NCBI RefSeq assembly: GCF_003545815.1
Contig: NZ_PDUW01000001.1
Span: 434,001-498,000 of the forward strand
Direction of reading: 5' to 3'
Source: Pusillimonas caeni
GTDB lineage: Bacteria > Pseudomonadota > Gammaproteobacteria > Burkholderiales > Burkholderiaceae_B
DNA length: 64,000 nt
Positions 42,891-51,803 of this stretch are shown piece after piece. Position 1 is the stretch's first letter; every line of letters begins with the position of its first letter. The notes beneath the pieces were generated by a model that was given only the letters and a program-made list of their open reading frames with translations, did not search any database and had not been told where the DNA came from. The translations under genes and the position numbers were made by a program.

Positions 42891-43736
42891 ATGTCCAATA
42901 TTCTAAACACCATCAAACTGCACGACGGCAATGCCATACCCCAATTGGGCTTCGGCGTGTGGCAGGTCGAGAACGACATCGTCGCAGATACCGTGAAAAC
43001 CGCCATCGGCACAGGCTATCGCCTGATCGACACGGCGGCCATCTACGGCAACGAAGCAGGCGTCGGCGAAGCGATCCGCGACTGCGGCGTGGACCGCCGC
43101 CAGCTCTTCATCACCACCAAGCTATGGAACGATCGGCACGGCTACGATGAAACCCTGGCCGCATTCGACGAAAGCATGGAAAAACTGGGGCTGGACTATC
43201 TGGACCTGTACCTTATCCACTGGCCCGCCCCCAAGATCGGCCTGTACGTCAAATCGTGGGAGGCCCTGATCCGCCTGCGCGACGAAGGCCGGGTCAAGTC
43301 CATCGGCGTCTCCAATTTCAATATCGGGCATCTGCAGCGCCTGTTGGACGAAACCGGCGTGCTGCCGGTGGTGAATCAGATCGAACTCAACCCGCGCTTC
43401 CAGCAGCCCGAGCTGCGCCAGTACCATGCCGAGCACAATATCGTGACCGAATCATGGAGCCCCTTGGGGCATGGCCTGCTGTGGGACAACCCCGCGCTGA
43501 AGGCCATTGCCGCCAAGCATGGGCGATCGCTGGCCCAGGTGGTGCTGCGCTGGCATATTCAATTGGGCAATGTCGTGATCCCCAAGTCGATCACGCCCGA
43601 GCGCATCCGCGAGAACTTCCATATTTTCGACTTCAAGCTGGACGCCGACGATCTGGCGGCCATTGCGCCGCTGCACGATGAAACCGCCCGCCACGGTCCC
43701 GATCCCGAGCGCTTCCGCCTGCCCAAGGCCGGTTGA
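42891..43736 (+). CDS. Aldo/keto reductase, DkgA/DkgB type
   Basis: A 281-residue NADPH-dependent reductase. The catalytic tetrad is visible: Asp and Tyr in LIDTAAIYGNE, Lys in FITTKLWND and His in YLIHWPAP; the cofactor end VVIPKSITPERIRENFHIFDF follows. The family reduces aldehydes, methylglyoxal and 2,5-diketogluconate. GGAGAG precedes the ATG. It is divergent from panB and convergent with the SDR gene one base away, the boundary between core and catabolic locus. Confidence 0.9.
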   Translation: MSNILNTIKLHDGNAIPQLGFGVWQVENDIVADTVKTAIGTGYRLIDTAAIYGNEAGVGEAIRDCGVDRRQLFITTKLWNDRHGYDETLAAFDESMEKLGLDYLDLYLIHWPAPKIGLYVKSWEALIRLRDEGRVKSIGVSNFNIGHLQRLLDETGVLPVVNQIELNPRFQQPELRQYHAEHNIVTESWSPLGHGLLWDNPALKAIAAKHGRSLAQVVLRWHIQLGNVVIPKSITPERIRENFHIFDFKLDADDLAAIAPLHDETARHGPDPERFRLPKAG

Positions 43737-43737
43737 G

Positions 43738-44493
43738 TCAGAGCAGGCCCCCGGCGGCCGGGATGAACTGCCCGGTCAGCCAATGGGCGTCATCCGACAA
43801 AACAGTCATGATGGTGTCGGCAATATCCTGAGAACGAGCCAGGCGTCCCAGGGGCGTCGCCTGCTTCAGCTGCTCGAATCGTTCGGGAGGCACGCCGTAG
43901 CTTCCCACCCCTTCCGTAAGCGTCAGGCCCGGCGCGACACAGTTGACCGTCACGCCCCGGAAACCGACTTCCTTGGCCAGGGTCTTGCAGTAAACCTCGA
44001 CCGCGGCCTTGGCCCCGGCGTACACGGCCACGCCCGCATAAGGCATGCGCACCGTGGAGGACGAAATTCCGACGATGCGCCCATGGTCCCTGACCCGCTG
44101 CCCCGCCTCTTTCAAGACGAAGAACATGCTTTTGGCGGTAAGGTCCGTGGTGCGTTGCCACAGCGCTTCGTCCACGTCCGCGAACCGGGTGAATCCCGAC
44201 GTTCCCCCTACATTGGAAATGACGAAGTGCAGCGGCCCGTATGCCGCCTCGGCCTCGTCGAACAAACGTGTGATCTGCGAAACAGACGTCACATCGGCAA
44301 GCACGGCCGTAGCCGCGCCTCCCGACGCGCGGATTTCCTGCACAGCGGCCTGGGCCTTGTCTTGCTCGCTTTCGTTCGGATAATTGATCACGACAGAAGC
44401 GCCACGCTGGGCGAGCGTGCGCGCCACCGCCAAGCCTATACCTTGCGACGAGCCCGTAACCAAGGCGCTCTTTCCGGCAAATTGTGTTTTCAT
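43738..44493 (-). CDS. Short-chain dehydrogenase/reductase (SDR)
   Basis: A 251-residue classical SDR. NADP/NAD loop TGSSQGIGLAVARTLA at about residue 12, ISNVGGTSGF, catalytic Ser in GISSSTVRMP and YAGAK (Tyr/Lys), then NCVAPGLTLTEG. FabG-like overall. ATG 44493 is preferred over 44499 for its GGAG spacing. It is the last gene of the leftward catabolic arm and probably oxidises or reduces a hydroxyl intermediate; substrate unknown. Confidence 0.87.
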   Translation of the reverse strand: MKTQFAGKSALVTGSSQGIGLAVARTLAQRGASVVINYPNESEQDKAQAAVQEIRASGGAATAVLADVTSVSQITRLFDEAEAAYGPLHFVISNVGGTSGFTRFADVDEALWQRTTDLTAKSMFFVLKEAGQRVRDHGRIVGISSSTVRMPYAGVAVYAGAKAAVEVYCKTLAKEVGFRGVTVNCVAPGLTLTEGVGSYGVPPERFEQLKQATPLGRLARSQDIADTIMTVLSDDAHWLTGQFIPAAGGLL

Positions 44494-44519
44494 TTCCATG
44501 CTCCGCTGCGGTCTTTGGA

Positions 44520-45014
44520 TTACTCGAGCTCGATCACCGCCTCCAGTTCGATCGGCATTCCGAAAGGCAGGGAAACAAACCCCACGGCGCAACGGGCATG
44601 CACCCCCCTATCGCCGAAAATGGACGTCAGCAAGTCGGAAGCCCCATCCAGCACTTCGGGCTGCCGTTCAAAGTCGGGGGTGCAATTGATCATTCCGAAG
44701 ACGCGCACCACACGCTTGACCCGCGATAGTTCGCCTATCTCGCCTTTCAGAGAGCTCAATGCGCTGATCATCGCTACACGCGCGGCGTCTTTGCCGTCCT
44801 CGATCGAAATGTCCGCTCCGAGCTTGCCCTTGTGCGTTTGCGTTTTTCCCTCGAACGAACCATGGCCCGCGACGAACACCATGTTGTCGGAGGTGGACAC
44901 GGCTCCGGTGTAGTTGCCCACCGGCGAACGCCGCTCGGGAAGACGATAGCCAAGCTCGACAAGACGCTCTTCGGGCGTTGCGCCCTTCAAGCTCTTGAAT
45001 GTATCGATAGACAT
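44520..45014 (-). CDS. RidA/YjgF-family protein (second copy)
   Basis: A 164-residue member of the YjgF/YER057c/UK114 superfamily of the longer subgroup, with GNYTGAVSTSDNMVFVAGHGSF and the C-terminal HARCAVGFVSLPFGMPIELEAVIE. The subgroup is less well studied than true RidA, and the usual substrate arginine is present as HARCAVG. It lies between CoxM and the SDR in the catabolic arm, where deamination of an enamine or 2-aminomuconate-type intermediate would make sense. Confidence 0.82.
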   Translation of the reverse strand: MSIDTFKSLKGATPEERLVELGYRLPERRSPVGNYTGAVSTSDNMVFVAGHGSFEGKTQTHKGKLGADISIEDGKDAARVAMISALSSLKGEIGELSRVKRVVRVFGMINCTPDFERQPEVLDGASDLLTSIFGDRGVHARCAVGFVSLPFGMPIELEAVIELE

Positions 45015-45074
45015 CTAAATCTCCTTGAGATATTTATAAGATTGCAGCGGATGACAATGACTCGACCGTACATT

Positions 45075-45899
45075 TCATGCGTGGCCTTCGCGGGAAAGCG
45101 CCCGCTCCACAGCGCGCTTGGCCATGACAGTGCAGAGTTTCGCGCGATAACCTGCGCTGGCGTGCAGGTCGTCGCTTAAATCGTATTCAGCGGGGTCTAT
45201 CCGGACGGCATCGAGCGCCTCAGGCCGGAAAGAAGCCGACAGCACCTCTTCCATGCGGGCGCAGCGAAAGACGCAGGACGCTGCTCCGGTGACGGCGACA
45301 CGCACCGCTGACTCAAATTGAGCTACAAAGACGCCGGTCAAGGCGAAGCCCGAGGCGGGGCTGTAGAACTTGGAATAGGCCGCCCGCTTCGGCGTCGGAA
45401 CGGAAAACGCCAGTATCAGCTCATCGGGTTCCAGTACGGTGGAGTACATGCCGGCAAAAAAATCCCCTGCGGCGATCTCCCGGCGATTCGTGATGACTGT
45501 GGCCTCCAGGGCCAGCATGGCGGACGGGTAATCCGCGGCCGGATCGTTGTTCGCCACCGAGCCGCCGATGGTGCCCTGGTTGCGGACCTGCCGGTCTCCG
45601 ATGCAGGCCGCCAGCTCGGACAGCGCCGGATTTTTCGATAGAACCAGGGAAGAGCCGGCCACCTCGGCGTGGCGCGTCATGGCGCCCAAGCGCAGGTTGC
45701 CGCCCTGATCCGTGATTCCTTGCAGCTCGGCAATGTTCTGGATGTCTATCAGGTCGGACGGCGCAGCCAGTCGCAGCTTCATGGCCTGGACAAGTGTCTG
45801 CCCGCCGGCCAGGAACTTGGCTTCCGGAAACTCCGCGGCCAGCCGAAGCGCGTCGTCCAGCGTCGCGGGGCGGTGATAGGTACAGGCATAGGTATACAT
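45075..45899 (-). CDS. Molybdenum hydroxylase FAD subunit (CoxM-type)
   Basis: A 274-residue FAD-binding subunit of a xanthine-dehydrogenase/CO-dehydrogenase-type enzyme. FAD motifs AKFLAGGQTLVQAMKLRL (about residues 29-46) and GTIGGSVANNDPAADYPSAMLAL (about 108-130) are clear. It passes electrons from the Fe-S subunit encoded just upstream (1 base gap) to the final acceptor. The matching molybdopterin subunit is encoded on the other arm at 52595-54916. Confidence 0.92.
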   Translation of the reverse strand: MYTYACTYHRPATLDDALRLAAEFPEAKFLAGGQTLVQAMKLRLAAPSDLIDIQNIAELQGITDQGGNLRLGAMTRHAEVAGSSLVLSKNPALSELAACIGDRQVRNQGTIGGSVANNDPAADYPSAMLALEATVITNRREIAAGDFFAGMYSTVLEPDELILAFSVPTPKRAAYSKFYSPASGFALTGVFVAQFESAVRVAVTGAASCVFRCARMEEVLSASFRPEALDAVRIDPAEYDLSDDLHASAGYRAKLCTVMAKRAVERALSREGHA

Positions 45900-45900
45900 A

Positions 45901-46383
45901 TCAGCCCTCCTTTTGCTCGCGCATCATCTTGGCTCCGAGCAATATGGCCGACACGATGCCCTCGTAGCCCGTGCAGCGGCAAAGGTTGCCGGACAGGCTT
46001 CGGACTACCGTTTCACGGTCGGGATCGGGGTTTTCGTGGACCAGATCCAAAGCAAGCATCACCATTCCCGGCGTACAGTATCCGCACTGCAGACCAAGCG
46101 TCTGGGTGAATGCGACCTGCATCGGATGCAGTGTCCGGTCGTCCGGCGCAACCCCTTCGATGGACTCCAGTTCGCAATCTTCCGCTTGCATGGCAAAAAT
46201 TGAACATGACTTGATGACCTTGCCGTTCAGGCGCACCGAGCAGGCGCCGCACTGCGCGGTGTCGCATCCGATATGAGTGCCCGTCAGGTTGAAATGGTCC
46301 CGCAACGCCGTTACCAGCAGAGTGCGGTCTTCCACCTCCGCCGTGCGGCGTACGCCGTTAATCGTCATTGATAGCTGCTTCAT
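45901..46383 (-). CDS. Molybdenum hydroxylase 2Fe-2S subunit (CoxS-type)
   Basis: A 160-residue subunit with two 2Fe-2S clusters: plant-type C40, C45, C48 and C60, and the second C100, C103, C135 and C137 (CGYCTPG...CRCTGY). It transfers electrons from the molybdopterin centre to the FAD subunit. ATG 46383 gives the standard start; the frame is open 26 codons further upstream without family similarity. It precedes coxM by one base and follows the importer genes. Confidence 0.93.
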   Translation of the reverse strand: MKQLSMTINGVRRTAEVEDRTLLVTALRDHFNLTGTHIGCDTAQCGACSVRLNGKVIKSCSIFAMQAEDCELESIEGVAPDDRTLHPMQVAFTQTLGLQCGYCTPGMVMLALDLVHENPDPDRETVVRSLSGNLCRCTGYEGIVSAILLGAKMMREQKEG

Positions 46384-46489
46384 TGCATTTGTCGCCTTAA
46401 ATTTCCGCAAGCATAGAGTCGGACTTTGCGCCCGCTTCCGGCCGCTCGCGGCCTTGCACACTGCAAGCGCCGCCGCGAGCTCTTGCGCC

Positions 46490-47518
46490 TTAGCCGTTGA
46501 CCTTCAAATTGAACTCATCGACAATCTTGCTGCGGTTCTGATTGAGATAATCGACGTCCACCTGCCGCAGCTCGCTGGCGGTCGGACATGCTTTTGCGGC
46601 ATCTTCCGGAACGTGCGCCTTGTTGTTGGCGGGCCGGACCTTGTTCAGCTGCGCAAACGCCTCCTGGCTTGCGACGCTCAGCGTATGGTTGATGAATTTC
46701 CCTGCCGCATCGCCGCCGGCGGGTCCGTTCTTGACCGCAGCGATCATCAAGGGCGCAAAGAACGCACCCTCTTTAGTCGGCACAAAACGCAGATCCTTCA
46801 GATCGGGGTCGGACGCGATCAAGGTAAGCGCGTTGCCGCTGTGATACGGCGTGACCCAGACCTCGCCGGTCTTCAACCAGCCGATCGCCTGGTTCTCGGT
46901 GTCCCACAGGCCGGGGCCCGAAAGACGGATCTGGCGATAGAGATCGAGCCCCTCCTTGGGGTCCTTCAGGCTTCCGCCTTTGAGCTCGGCCAGCGCGGCA
47001 ATCGCATTGAACACCATAGAGTAATTGATGCTTGGCGCGGACACGTGCCCTTTCAGATCGTCTCTGAGCAGATCGCCCCATGAAGTGATGGGCTCCTTGA
47101 CGTACTTGGAGTTGTACAGGATGCCTTGGCAGCCGTATCCGAAGGTCACGCCCATGTCCTGTTCCGCCTTGACCGCCGGGTCGACGTCGGCAAGTTCGGT
47201 GACCACTTTCGGATCGAGCGGCTCCAGCAGTCCGGCCTTGGCCGCAAGCGGCAAGGTCAGATCGGTGAAAGTGACGACATCCAGCTTCGGACGATTGCGG
47301 TGCGCCTGCATGGTCGTGAACCGCGCACTGTCCCACGACTCGATATATTTGATCTCGTCGCCTTTATAAGTATCGAGGAATGCTTTGTGTATATTGGCCC
47401 CGATCGTCCCCGGGAACCCGCTTAAAGTGAGGGTTTCCGCCGAGGCCAGAGTCATCGCGCCAGCCATGGCGACGCCCAGGCCCATCTTGCAAAAACCGCT
47501 GGTAAAGCACTTGTTCAT
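46490..47518 (-). CDS. PotD-type ABC transporter substrate-binding protein
   Basis: A 342-residue periplasmic binding protein of the polyamine/opine type, with a signal peptide (residues 8-27, LASAET) and TLTLSGFPGTIGANIHKAF, DVVTFTDLTLPLAAKAGLLEPLD and YGCQGILYNSKYV. AAAGGAG precedes ATG 47518; the frame is open 17 codons upstream. It supplies ligand to the adjacent permeases and ATPase. Polyamine-type importers take up amine-bearing cations, which fits a nitrogenous substrate; this is inference. Confidence 0.88.
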   Translation of the reverse strand: MNKCFTSGFCKMGLGVAMAGAMTLASAETLTLSGFPGTIGANIHKAFLDTYKGDEIKYIESWDSARFTTMQAHRNRPKLDVVTFTDLTLPLAAKAGLLEPLDPKVVTELADVDPAVKAEQDMGVTFGYGCQGILYNSKYVKEPITSWGDLLRDDLKGHVSAPSINYSMVFNAIAALAELKGGSLKDPKEGLDLYRQIRLSGPGLWDTENQAIGWLKTGEVWVTPYHSGNALTLIASDPDLKDLRFVPTKEGAFFAPLMIAAVKNGPAGGDAAGKFINHTLSVASQEAFAQLNKVRPANNKAHVPEDAAKACPTASELRQVDVDYLNQNRSKIVDEFNLKVNG

Positions 47519-47569
47519 AGCTGACCACTCCTTTGATGTAAAGATAGAAACAGCGAATCGAGCAAACAC

Positions 47570-48373
47570 TCAGGCCGGGCGACCGCCGATGCTGTCCAGC
47601 AATCCCGCCTTTTGCAACCCAATGGCGAGCACCATTCCAAAGACCACCAGCGCCGTCGACACCGCGGCGGCAACAGGATCGTTCACGTCGTACACATAGT
47701 TGTAAAGAGCGACGGGCAGCGTGACCTGCTCGGACTGGGTCACGAATAGGCTGACCGTGAAATGATCGAACGAAACAATGAACGCGAAGATGGACCCCGA
47801 CGTGAGCCCCGGAGCAAGCCCGTGCAAGATGACGCTGCGGAATGTACGCCAGGGCGACGCGCCCAACAGCTCCGAAGCCTCTTCCAACTGGGGCTTGATT
47901 TCCATCGCGCTGACGAGGACCGAACGAAACATGAACGGAAACACGAGCAGTGTGTGGGCGATGACGAGACCGGCGACGGTATCGATCAGGCCGTAGTTCA
48001 AAAAGTAGTAAAGCAGCGCGATACCGATAATGAGGGCGGGCACGATCAAAGGCGAAAGCAGGACGAACTCGACGCCCCGCTTCCAGACCGAGGGGCGCGC
48101 CCGGCGCAGGGCGAGCGCTGCCGGTACGGCAAGCACTGCGGACAGCCCCGCCGAACCGAATGCCAGCAAAATACTGCGCAGCGCGGGCATCCCGAACCGC
48201 CCCGACTCCCATGCCGCTTGATACCAGTTCAGCGAGAACCCGGAGGGCGGGAAGGTGAAGTACGACTTGTCGCTGAAGCTGAACAGCACCACGATCGCCA
48301 GAGGAGCCAGCAGAAAAACGTAGATCGCGGCGACAAAGCACGTGAACGCGATATGGTTCGGCCGTTTCATCAT
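47570..48373 (-). CDS. PotC-type ABC transporter permease
   Basis: A 267-residue membrane protein with about six hydrophobic segments and the EAA loop EEASELLGASPWRTFRSVIL. The ATG at 48373 overlaps the upstream permease stop (ATGA), which fixes the start; the frame is open much further. It pairs with the PotB-type permease and belongs to the importer next to the molybdenum hydroxylase genes. Confidence 0.9.
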   Translation of the reverse strand: MMKRPNHIAFTCFVAAIYVFLLAPLAIVVLFSFSDKSYFTFPPSGFSLNWYQAAWESGRFGMPALRSILLAFGSAGLSAVLAVPAALALRRARPSVWKRGVEFVLLSPLIVPALIIGIALLYYFLNYGLIDTVAGLVIAHTLLVFPFMFRSVLVSAMEIKPQLEEASELLGASPWRTFRSVILHGLAPGLTSGSIFAFIVSFDHFTVSLFVTQSEQVTLPVALYNYVYDVNDPVAAAVSTALVVFGMVLAIGLQKAGLLDSIGGRPA

Positions 48374-49242
48374 CTGTTCCTCATGAGATTTCGGGTCAGT
48401 CGTGCCTGCAGCGCATAGACACTTGCCGCCAGAACCAGCAACACCATGGACAAGGCGATGGCCCGGGGCAGATTGAACACCACCAGCGCATCGGTATAGA
48501 TCGAAACCGACAGATATCGGATTGCCGTGCTGCCGAGCATGAGAGGCGTGACGAACGCGCCCAGCATCAAGCTGAACACCAGGACGCTGCCGGATAGAAC
48601 GCCCGGGGCGGCCAAAGGCAGGTCGATGCTGAAAAAGCGCTTGACCGGCGAGGCTCCGAGTATCTCGGCCGACTCGAGCAAGCGGCCGTCTATGCTCTGC
48701 AGCGAAGTTGCGATCGAAAGAATCATGAACGGCAGAAAGACCTGCGTGCTGCCGATGATCAGCCCGATGTAATTGCCCGAAAGCCTTGCGGGCGAATCCA
48801 GCAGGCCCAGCTGCAGCAGCACGGTGTTGACCACGCCGTTGCGGTCGAGCAGAAGCAGCCAGCCGTATGTGCGCACCACAGTATTGACGAGCAAGGGGGC
48901 GGCGATGAGATAGAACAGCAATGGCCGCACTTTCTGCGACGCCCGATTGAGATGGGCCGCCACCGGATAGCCCAGCACCGCGCAGAGAAAAGTGATCAGT
49001 GCGGCGGCGCCCAGTGTCTTTGCATAGATTTCCCAATAAATGGCACGCGAGAAGATCGACTGGTAGTTGGACAATGTCCAGCCGTCGAGAATGACGCCCA
49101 TTTCCGACGTATGGAAGCTGGCCTCCACGAGTTCCGCCAACGGGACGGCAAGAAACAGGAACAGCAGAGCGAACGAGGGAAATAGGAACAGCGCCATTTT
49201 GGCCATGCCGGGCAGGCGGCGGCTTGTCTTTTGAGAACTCAT
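48370..49242 (-). CDS. PotB-type ABC transporter permease
   Basis: A 290-residue membrane protein with about six hydrophobic segments; the first follows a short basic N-terminus, and the EAA loop reads ESAEILGASPVKRFFSIDLPLA. Its stop overlaps the next permease (ATGA). It lies 9 bases downstream of the ATPase gene. Confidence 0.9.
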   Translation of the reverse strand: MSSQKTSRRLPGMAKMALFLFPSFALLFLFLAVPLAELVEASFHTSEMGVILDGWTLSNYQSIFSRAIYWEIYAKTLGAAALITFLCAVLGYPVAAHLNRASQKVRPLLFYLIAAPLLVNTVVRTYGWLLLLDRNGVVNTVLLQLGLLDSPARLSGNYIGLIIGSTQVFLPFMILSIATSLQSIDGRLLESAEILGASPVKRFFSIDLPLAAPGVLSGSVLVFSLMLGAFVTPLMLGSTAIRYLSVSIYTDALVVFNLPRAIALSMVLLVLAASVYALQARLTRNLMRNR

Positions 49243-49251
49243 CCCGCCCCC

Positions 49252-50307
49252 TCAAGTGGCCGCGAAGGCCACAAAGTTTCCTTTGAGCTCGACCCAAACG
49301 CGGCAACCGGGCTGCATCGAGCGAGAAGGCATGCCAAGCACCCGGGCCTTGACGATCACCCCGCCGTCAAGCGCCACTTCCAAAATGGACGAGCCGCCCG
49401 CAAAGTGCACCTCGCGCACGCAGGCGGAGTAGGCGTCGGGCTTCTCGCAATTGTGCAGGAAGACATGCTCGGGCCGCACCGCAAGGCGAAACTTGCCGCC
49501 GGGTGCTTCCGGCACACGAAGCCTGAAGCCGGTCTGGTCGATGCGGGCCCAATCGTCCTGGCCCTCGCCGACGCAGTTGAGCAGCGATATCTCGCCAATG
49601 AAATCCGCGACAAAGGAGGTGGCCGGGCGCTCATAGATCATATCCGCACGGTCGAGCTGTTCGATCCGGCCATTGCGCAAGACCGCGATGCGATCCGACA
49701 TGGACAGCGCCTCGTCCTGGTCGTGCGTAACGAACAGGAACGTCGTGCCCGTTTTTTTGTGGATCCGCTTGAGCTCGACCTGCAACTGCTTGCGCAGCTT
49801 CAAGTCGAGCGCGCCCAATGGCTCATCGAGCATCAGGACGTCCGGAGACGTGGCCAGCGCCCTGGCCAATGCCACGCGCTGCTGCTGCCCTCCCGACAAC
49901 TGGTTGGGATATCTGTCGGCCACCTCGGGCAGCCTGATCATTTCCAGCATCTCGGCCGCGCGCAGCTTCATTTTGTCTGCTTTCCAGCCCTTGACCTTGA
50001 GCCCGTAGCAGATGTTTTCGTTCACCGTCATGTGCGGAAACAGCGAATATTGCTGAAACACCATGGCCACATTTCTTTTACGCGGCGGCAAATGCGTGAC
50101 GTCCCGGCCATCCACGCACACAGTCCCGCTGTCACAGCTTTCGAGGCCCGCGACGATACGCATCAATGTGGTTTTTCCCGAACCACTGCTGCCCAGCAGC
50201 GTCAGGAACTCGCCCGCCTTGATGTCCAGGTCGATGTTGTCATTGACCTTCAGGCTGCCGAACGTCTTGGTGATTCCGCGAAGAGTGATTTTTGTCGAGT
50301 TGTCCAT
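49252..50307 (-). CDS. PotA-type ABC transporter ATP-binding protein
   Basis: A 351-residue ATPase with Walker A GSSGSGKTTLMRIVAG, signature LSGGQQQRVALARAL, Walker B VLMLDEPLGALD and the switch histidine FVTHDQDEA. The C-terminal TOBE domain (about residues 275-345) is the usual regulatory part. It couples ATP hydrolysis to uptake by the neighbouring permeases. It follows the Rieske gene by 38 bases in the same direction. Confidence 0.92.
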   Translation of the reverse strand: MDNSTKITLRGITKTFGSLKVNDNIDLDIKAGEFLTLLGSSGSGKTTLMRIVAGLESCDSGTVCVDGRDVTHLPPRKRNVAMVFQQYSLFPHMTVNENICYGLKVKGWKADKMKLRAAEMLEMIRLPEVADRYPNQLSGGQQQRVALARALATSPDVLMLDEPLGALDLKLRKQLQVELKRIHKKTGTTFLFVTHDQDEALSMSDRIAVLRNGRIEQLDRADMIYERPATSFVADFIGEISLLNCVGEGQDDWARIDQTGFRLRVPEAPGGKFRLAVRPEHVFLHNCEKPDAYSACVREVHFAGGSSILEVALDGGVIVKARVLGMPSRSMQPGCRVWVELKGNFVAFAAT

Positions 50308-50345
50308 AATATTTCTTGCAAGACTGTTGGAAACAGAAGGAAAAC

Positions 50346-51614
50346 TCAGTCGCGGAATTCACCATCAAATACACGTTGCGAGAGCTCGCTGAATTGGCGC
50401 TTTTCTTCGGCGGGGTCGTTCGATGCGGGACATGCAACCACTGCATTCTGCGTATACGTGCGTATCACCTGCCCCTCGTCGCGATGCAGGCCCTTGGGAT
50501 CTTTGCCCTTGCGCACGTCGTCGATGCCGACCCGCAGCATGCGGCGGAACATGGCGACGCCGCGGTCGCTGGTGCCCAGATGCTCACGCGCACGCAGGTG
50601 GACCGCACCCTGCGAAACCTGCGCATCGTAATCGCCGGGAGTACGCTGGCGCTCCTCCATCGGGCGGTCATCCATCATGCCGAAATGCAGTTGCTGGACG
50701 ATTTCGTCGGTGAACTTCATATCGTCCGTCTCGATGAGCCAGCCCAGTTCCCGGAAGCTCGTATCGTCGATGGGCGTTGCCCAGTGCAGCAGGTAAGGCC
50801 CCCCGTAGCGCTTTTCCTGCTTGCCGGTTTCGTTCACGGAAGCGACGAGATGAATATTGGGCATGATGAGATCGTGCATCCGGATCCACATGTTGCCGCC
50901 TATGCGGCGACCCGCGACATACACCATTCCGATGGGTGTTTCGCGGTATTCCAGCTCGGGCAGAATTCCGAACTCGGGGGTGAACTGCGAACCGCTTGCA
51001 ATGGTGTGCAGATAGGCCGTATGGACGGGGTCCATTGCGTTTTCTTTCACCTGCACCCAATTGCAGGGCCATTCGTATTTGCCCCCCGGCGTCCAGCCGC
51101 CCGGGTACAGGCGATCCGTCGGCTTGCGGTTTGCGATGACGTCGAATACGGGCAGCGGAGGCATTTGTTCGGGCGGCCCCATGTAGGCAAAGATGAGCCC
51201 CTCGAACTCGCGCACGGGATAAGCGCCGTGGCGTAGATTCTTGGTTTCGGGTTCGGCGGGCGTCTCGAGGACGGTGCCGTCAACCCCGATCAACCAGCCG
51301 TGATAACAGCACCGTATGCCCTTTTCGTCCGGAATGCCGAATTCCAAAGATGCTCCCCGGTGCGGGCAATGAGGCCGGACAAGTCCCAGCTCGCCGCTTT
51401 TGGCGCGAAAGAGAACGAGGTCCTCGCCCAGAATGCGGATGCGCTTGGGGATGTCCCCCAGTTCCGCCGACACTTCGATGGGATGCCAGAATCTGCGCAA
51501 ATATTCGCCGCCCGGCGTGCCCGGGCCGACTTGGGCGTACTCCGGAACGGCATCGAGGCGTTCTTCACGCAGGTGGTAGGCGGAAAAAGGCGCCGAGGCT
51601 TTATTTTGTTGCAT
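50346..51614 (-). CDS. Rieske non-haem iron oxygenase (second copy)
   Basis: A 422-residue phthalate-dioxygenase-like oxygenase. Rieske ligands C83/H85 (CPHRG) and C102/H105 (CCYHGW); mononuclear iron site ENAMDPVHTAYLH with D195, H198 and H203. The N-terminal GPGTPGGEYLRRFW resembles the island copy at 6670-7959. ATG 51614 has GGAG ten bases upstream. It is the first gene of the leftward catabolic arm, right beside the GntR control region. No ferredoxin or reductase gene is adjacent, so electrons must come from a remote partner. Confidence 0.9.
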   Translation of the reverse strand: MQQNKASAPFSAYHLREERLDAVPEYAQVGPGTPGGEYLRRFWHPIEVSAELGDIPKRIRILGEDLVLFRAKSGELGLVRPHCPHRGASLEFGIPDEKGIRCCYHGWLIGVDGTVLETPAEPETKNLRHGAYPVREFEGLIFAYMGPPEQMPPLPVFDVIANRKPTDRLYPGGWTPGGKYEWPCNWVQVKENAMDPVHTAYLHTIASGSQFTPEFGILPELEYRETPIGMVYVAGRRIGGNMWIRMHDLIMPNIHLVASVNETGKQEKRYGGPYLLHWATPIDDTSFRELGWLIETDDMKFTDEIVQQLHFGMMDDRPMEERQRTPGDYDAQVSQGAVHLRAREHLGTSDRGVAMFRRMLRVGIDDVRKGKDPKGLHRDEGQVIRTYTQNAVVACPASNDPAEEKRQFSELSQRVFDGEFRD

Positions 51615-51642
51615 GTATTGTCTCCAAACCACGAATGATCAT

Positions 51643-51655
51643 TTGATCGGATATT
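51643..51655. promoter_or_regulatory. Operator-like element, copy 1 (Rieske side)
   Basis: TTGATCGGATATT, 29 bases upstream of the Rieske start. It matches the TTTATCGGATATT copy at 51712-51724 at all but one position. Confidence 0.5.
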
Positions 51656-51711
51656 AAGATAATATGGACGATGAACCATTCTAAAAAGCACGCTTAAAAC
51701 GTGTCAAGCAG

Positions 51712-51724
51712 TTTATCGGATATT
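51712..51724. promoter_or_regulatory. Operator-like element, copy 2
   Basis: TTTATCGGATATT lies between the divergent genes, 24 bases from copy 3 start to start. The left half is identical to the palindromic copy 3; the right half is degenerate. Confidence 0.55.
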
Positions 51725-51735
51725 CCTATAAATTA

Positions 51736-51748
51736 TTTATCGGATAAA
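51736..51748. promoter_or_regulatory. Palindromic GntR-type operator, copy 3 (regulator side)
   Basis: TTTATC-G-GATAAA is a perfect inverted repeat with a one-base centre, 15 bases upstream of the -10-like TATACT at 51764-51769. Three related copies in the 190-base divergent region point to control of both arms by the adjacent FadR-subfamily GntR regulator. Confidence 0.6.
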
Positions 51749-51803
51749 CTTACAGACAAGTGATATACTCAAAGCATTGCCTGCGCACTATGGAAAACAC
51801 ACC

